From positions 1 through 10,963 of the forward strand of contig CAMPHD010000073.1 in the NCBI GenBank assembly GCA_946885765.1: a stretch of DNA of 10,963 bases, read 5' to 3'. Origin of the DNA: an uncultured Thalassospira sp. Lineage in GTDB: Bacteria; Pseudomonadota; Alphaproteobacteria; Rhodospirillales_A; Thalassospiraceae. The notes below the pieces were generated by a model that did not search any database, had not been told where the DNA came from, and saw only the letters and a program-made list of their open reading frames with translations. Positions 8,592-10,963 of this stretch are shown here, in pieces; within the stretch, counting starts at the first letter, position 1, and the number at the start of each line of letters is the position of its first letter. The translations under genes and the position numbers were made by a program.

Positions 8592-10766
8592 ATGGCGGTG
8601 CGTGTTTCCTCCAACAAAGAAAAGCCGGGGCTCATGGCACAAGAAGCGGAAATGCAGAAACAGGATGTTTCCGATGGCGCTGACGAACAGGATGGCGCCG
8701 GGGAGAAAAAGGATTCCAAGGTCGAGACGTCGGGCCTGGGGGGCGAGGAACCTGTTGCCAGTGGTGGTGGTTCTGGCGGACGCAGCATTGAAATCGGCAA
8801 TTTTCGTGTATTTTCAGACTTGCGGCTTCCGGAATACGACATGGGCAATTGCAAGGCCTATGCCGCAGATAACCTGCGCCGTGAAGAGGGCGGTGCTTTT
8901 GCACTTGTAACCGATCCGACGGTTCCGACGCGTCAAGATCTTATGCGGTTTCTGACCGGCGTGCATATCGGTGGCCAGGTTGATCTGCTTGATCATGAGA
9001 TCGCCCATTGGCCGTTGTTTGATCGCAAGACAATGGTGCTGTTTTACGAAAAGCCAGCTGGCGGTCGTGTGCTGGTGCCTGGTGAAAAGCAGCGCAAGAT
9101 CGACGAACACGACTTTGCCAGGGTTGTCATCGAACCCCTGATGAATGTGTTGCAGGCAGTTGCGGACAAGGGGATGACCCATCGCAATATCCGCGCGGAC
9201 AACCTTTTCTTTGGCGATCCGATGGCCGAGAAGGTCGTTGTCGGGGATTGCTGTGCGGCACCGGCCGGTTTTAACCAGCCGCTTGTTTATGAAACCATAT
9301 CACGCATGACCGCCGACCCGGCCGGACGCGGTTTGGGATCGGTACTTGACGATCTGTATGCGCTGGGCATGACTATTGCGGCACTCGGTATTGGTCATAC
9401 ACCGCTTGAAAAGCTGCGCGAACAGGACATCATTGATGTTAAACTGTCCAAGGGATCGTTCCAGGCCATTGTCATGAACGAAAAACTGCCGCTGGTTTTG
9501 ATCGAACCGGTGCGCGGGCTTTTGTGCGATGACCCCGATGAAAGATGGGGTTTTTCCGAATTGCACGCCTGGATCGACGGGCGCAGGGCAAAACCTGTAC
9601 AATCCAATACCGAACGCAGGGCCGCCCGGTCGCAAAATATATCCGGCAAGGATTATTATACTGCGCGTTCGCTTGCGCAGGGGATTTCGAAAAACTGGGT
9701 CAATTCGCTTGTTCCGCTGCGTGAAGGAACCGTCGAAATATGGTTGCGGCGCGGGCTTGCGGATAACGAACGTGCCAAACACATGTCCGAAGCAATCCGG
9801 CAATTGCAATGGGCCGGTGCGGACAAGCGGGCGGCCGAGGATATCCTGATCGCCAAATCGATCATCATTCTTGATCCGTCCGGTGCCATTCGCTTCAAGG
9901 GCTTTTCGGCGATGGTCGATGGCCTTGGCAGTATGCTGTCTTATGATGTTCAGCATGGTCGCGGGCCGCAGCGTTTTGCCGATGTTGTGGTTCGCGATAT
10001 TCCATCCTTCTGGTTCGGGCGACAGGGTGGATATAGCGCAGAAATTCAGAAGTTGCAGCAGGCCTACAAAAACCTGAGATACTATATCCAGCAGCAAAGT
10101 GCCGGTTACGGTTACGAGCGCTGCCTTTATGCCATCGTGCGCAATCAGCATTGCCTGAGCCCGATGATCGAAAAGGATTATGTTGTCGATATTACGCAGC
10201 TTTTGCCTGCGTTGGAAAAGGCAGCCGCAGATTTGCCTGACGATAGTTGGCCGGTGGACCGCCATATCGCGGCCTTCATCGCGACCCGTCTTGAAGATGA
10301 TGTCGAGGCACAGCTTCTGGCGTTGCAAAACCCATCCGATGAAGTCGAATACAGCCGCGCGATCATCAGCATGCTGGCACTTGTCCAATGGCGGCATGGT
10401 CCTGATAACCTTCAGAATCTGTCACATTGGGTCGCACGGTTGATGGAGCCAGCGGTCAAGGTATTTCACAGTAAAGCGCGTCGGGAACGGGTCGAACATG
10501 AAATCCCCAAACTGGCCAAACGCGGAAACCTGGTCGAGCTTTACAATCTGATCAATGACGAGCAGGAACGCCGCAAGGATCAGACCGAGTTCATCACAGC
10601 GGTCGAGGAATATTCCGAAGCCGAGAGCGAAGTTTTCGACCTTGAATCATCAGGCCCCGCACGACTTGAACTGGCAGAAAAAGTTGGTCAGCAGGCCGCT
10701 GCCTTTGCTGCGACCATGATTGCACTGCTGACGGTTTCAGCACTTTTTCTGATGCATATCTGGTAG
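8592..10766 (+). CDS. Membrane-anchored kinase-fold protein, probable pseudokinase
   Basis: 724 residues. Residues 1-65 are polar, Gly/Glu/Asp-rich and probably disordered. About 70-335 show a divergent Ser/Thr-kinase-like fold. HRNIRADN at 197-204 replaces HRDLKPEN: the catalytic Asp is Asn199, while the metal-binding Asn204 is kept. D219-C-C stands in the DFG position. DDLYALG matches the conserved helix F (DVWSLG), and DDPDERW matches the late conserved Arg segment. No glycine loop and no VAIK lysine can be seen; the likely strand reads GAFALVTD. About 350-700 is a long charged, mostly helical region of no family I recognise. The last 23 residues (702-724) form one hydrophobic segment, so the protein is probably tail-anchored in the inner membrane with its bulk in the cytosol. 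The start at 8592 has AGGTAGGG just upstream; an ATG at 8634 is an alternative. Phosphotransfer is doubtful, and a scaffold or allosteric role is an inference. The next gene appears coupled to it. Confidence 0.85.
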   Translation: MAVRVSSNKEKPGLMAQEAEMQKQDVSDGADEQDGAGEKKDSKVETSGLGGEEPVASGGGSGGRSIEIGNFRVFSDLRLPEYDMGNCKAYAADNLRREEGGAFALVTDPTVPTRQDLMRFLTGVHIGGQVDLLDHEIAHWPLFDRKTMVLFYEKPAGGRVLVPGEKQRKIDEHDFARVVIEPLMNVLQAVADKGMTHRNIRADNLFFGDPMAEKVVVGDCCAAPAGFNQPLVYETISRMTADPAGRGLGSVLDDLYALGMTIAALGIGHTPLEKLREQDIIDVKLSKGSFQAIVMNEKLPLVLIEPVRGLLCDDPDERWGFSELHAWIDGRRAKPVQSNTERRAARSQNISGKDYYTARSLAQGISKNWVNSLVPLREGTVEIWLRRGLADNERAKHMSEAIRQLQWAGADKRAAEDILIAKSIIILDPSGAIRFKGFSAMVDGLGSMLSYDVQHGRGPQRFADVVVRDIPSFWFGRQGGYSAEIQKLQQAYKNLRYYIQQQSAGYGYERCLYAIVRNQHCLSPMIEKDYVVDITQLLPALEKAAADLPDDSWPVDRHIAAFIATRLEDDVEAQLLALQNPSDEVEYSRAIISMLALVQWRHGPDNLQNLSHWVARLMEPAVKVFHSKARRERVEHEIPKLAKRGNLVELYNLINDEQERRKDQTEFITAVEEYSEAESEVFDLESSGPARLELAEKVGQQAAAFAATMIALLTVSALFLMHIW

Positions 10767-10770
10767 GGGA
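10765..10770 (+). promoter_or_regulatory. Ribosome binding site overlapping the pseudokinase stop codon
   Basis: AGGGGA begins inside the TAG stop (10764-10766) and lies 6 bases before the ATG at 10777. This arrangement suggests translational coupling of the two genes. Confidence 0.65.
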
Positions 10771-10776
10771 ACCGGG

Positions 10777-10963
10777 ATGGCAAGACAATCTGGCAGTAAA
10801 AAGAAAAGCGCCTTTTCCGGTTTGTCGGTGGTGGCATCGGCTGTGCTTTTGTTCATGGTTGCCCTGCCGACATTCATCACGCTGGCGGTTGGCCTTTTGC
10901 CTTCGATGGTGGCGTTCATGTTCGACCGCAGTCAGGGTCGGACTATGTCGCGCTGTATCTTTG
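10777..10963 (+). CDS. Small membrane protein, unknown function (3' end beyond window)
   Basis: The frame is open to the window end and gives the first 62 residues. The N-terminus is basic (MARQSGSKKK), followed by a long hydrophobic stretch at about residues 14-48, enough for one long or two short membrane helices. It then turns polar with FDRSQGRTMSRC. By the positive-inside rule the N-terminus should face the cytosol. I recognise no family. It starts 10 bases after the pseudokinase stop with its ribosome binding site overlapping that stop, so it is very likely co-translated with it and may be its partner in the membrane. It is not a classical cleavable secretion signal, since no clear cleavage site follows the hydrophobic core. 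Confidence 0.75.
   Translation, partial: MARQSGSKKKSAFSGLSVVASAVLLFMVALPTFITLAVGLLPSMVAFMFDRSQGRTMSRCIF

Noticed and set aside
8470..8910. 146-residue + strand open frame between the purA terminator and the kinase-like gene
   Set aside because: Overlaps the start of the kinase-like gene in another frame, lacks a good ribosome binding site and shows no family resemblance.
9300..10397. 365-residue open frame on the minus strand inside the kinase-like gene
   Set aside because: Fully nested antisense to a gene with clear motifs; its composition is rich in Arg, His and Gln as expected of a shadow frame.

Overview
The window looks like a chromosomal stretch of an alphaproteobacterium, most likely of the Rhodospirillales (Thalassospira-like). 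That placement is an inference from moderate-to-high GC content, the neighbouring serC, hisZ and purA genes, the alphaproteobacterial type of SerC, and the style of the proteins. No database search was possible. All supported genes lie on the + strand. I see no rRNA, tRNA, CRISPR array, insertion sequence or phage gene.

Layout. Bases 1-2248 hold two small-molecule enzymes in one probable operon. The first is a PLP-dependent group II decarboxylase whose start codon is clipped by the window edge. The second is a PhzF-family isomerase/epimerase whose 3' end is broken by a one-base frameshift. A good intrinsic terminator follows at 2282-2316. Bases 2405-4399 hold a promoter candidate and an SLC13/DASS-type permease with two TrkA-C (RCK_C) domains inserted between its membrane halves. 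Bases 4429-8461 form a biosynthetic block: serC (serine), hisZ (regulatory subunit for the first step of histidine synthesis) and purA (AMP synthesis), closed by a textbook terminator at 8431-8461. Bases 8518-10963 begin a new unit with a 724-residue protein that carries a degenerate protein-kinase fold and a C-terminal membrane anchor. It is followed 10 bases later by a small membrane protein that runs off the window.

How the genes fit together. serC, hisZ and purA are housekeeping anabolic genes; histidine and purine synthesis are linked through ATP and AICAR. serA, which I would expect beside serC in relatives, is not present here. The most interesting part is the last unit. The kinase-like protein has HRN where catalysis needs HRD and shows no recognisable VAIK lysine, so it is probably a membrane-tethered pseudokinase. 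Its gene appears translationally coupled to the small membrane protein that follows. The second notable point is the PhzF frameshift, where a matching C-terminal tail continues in the next frame.
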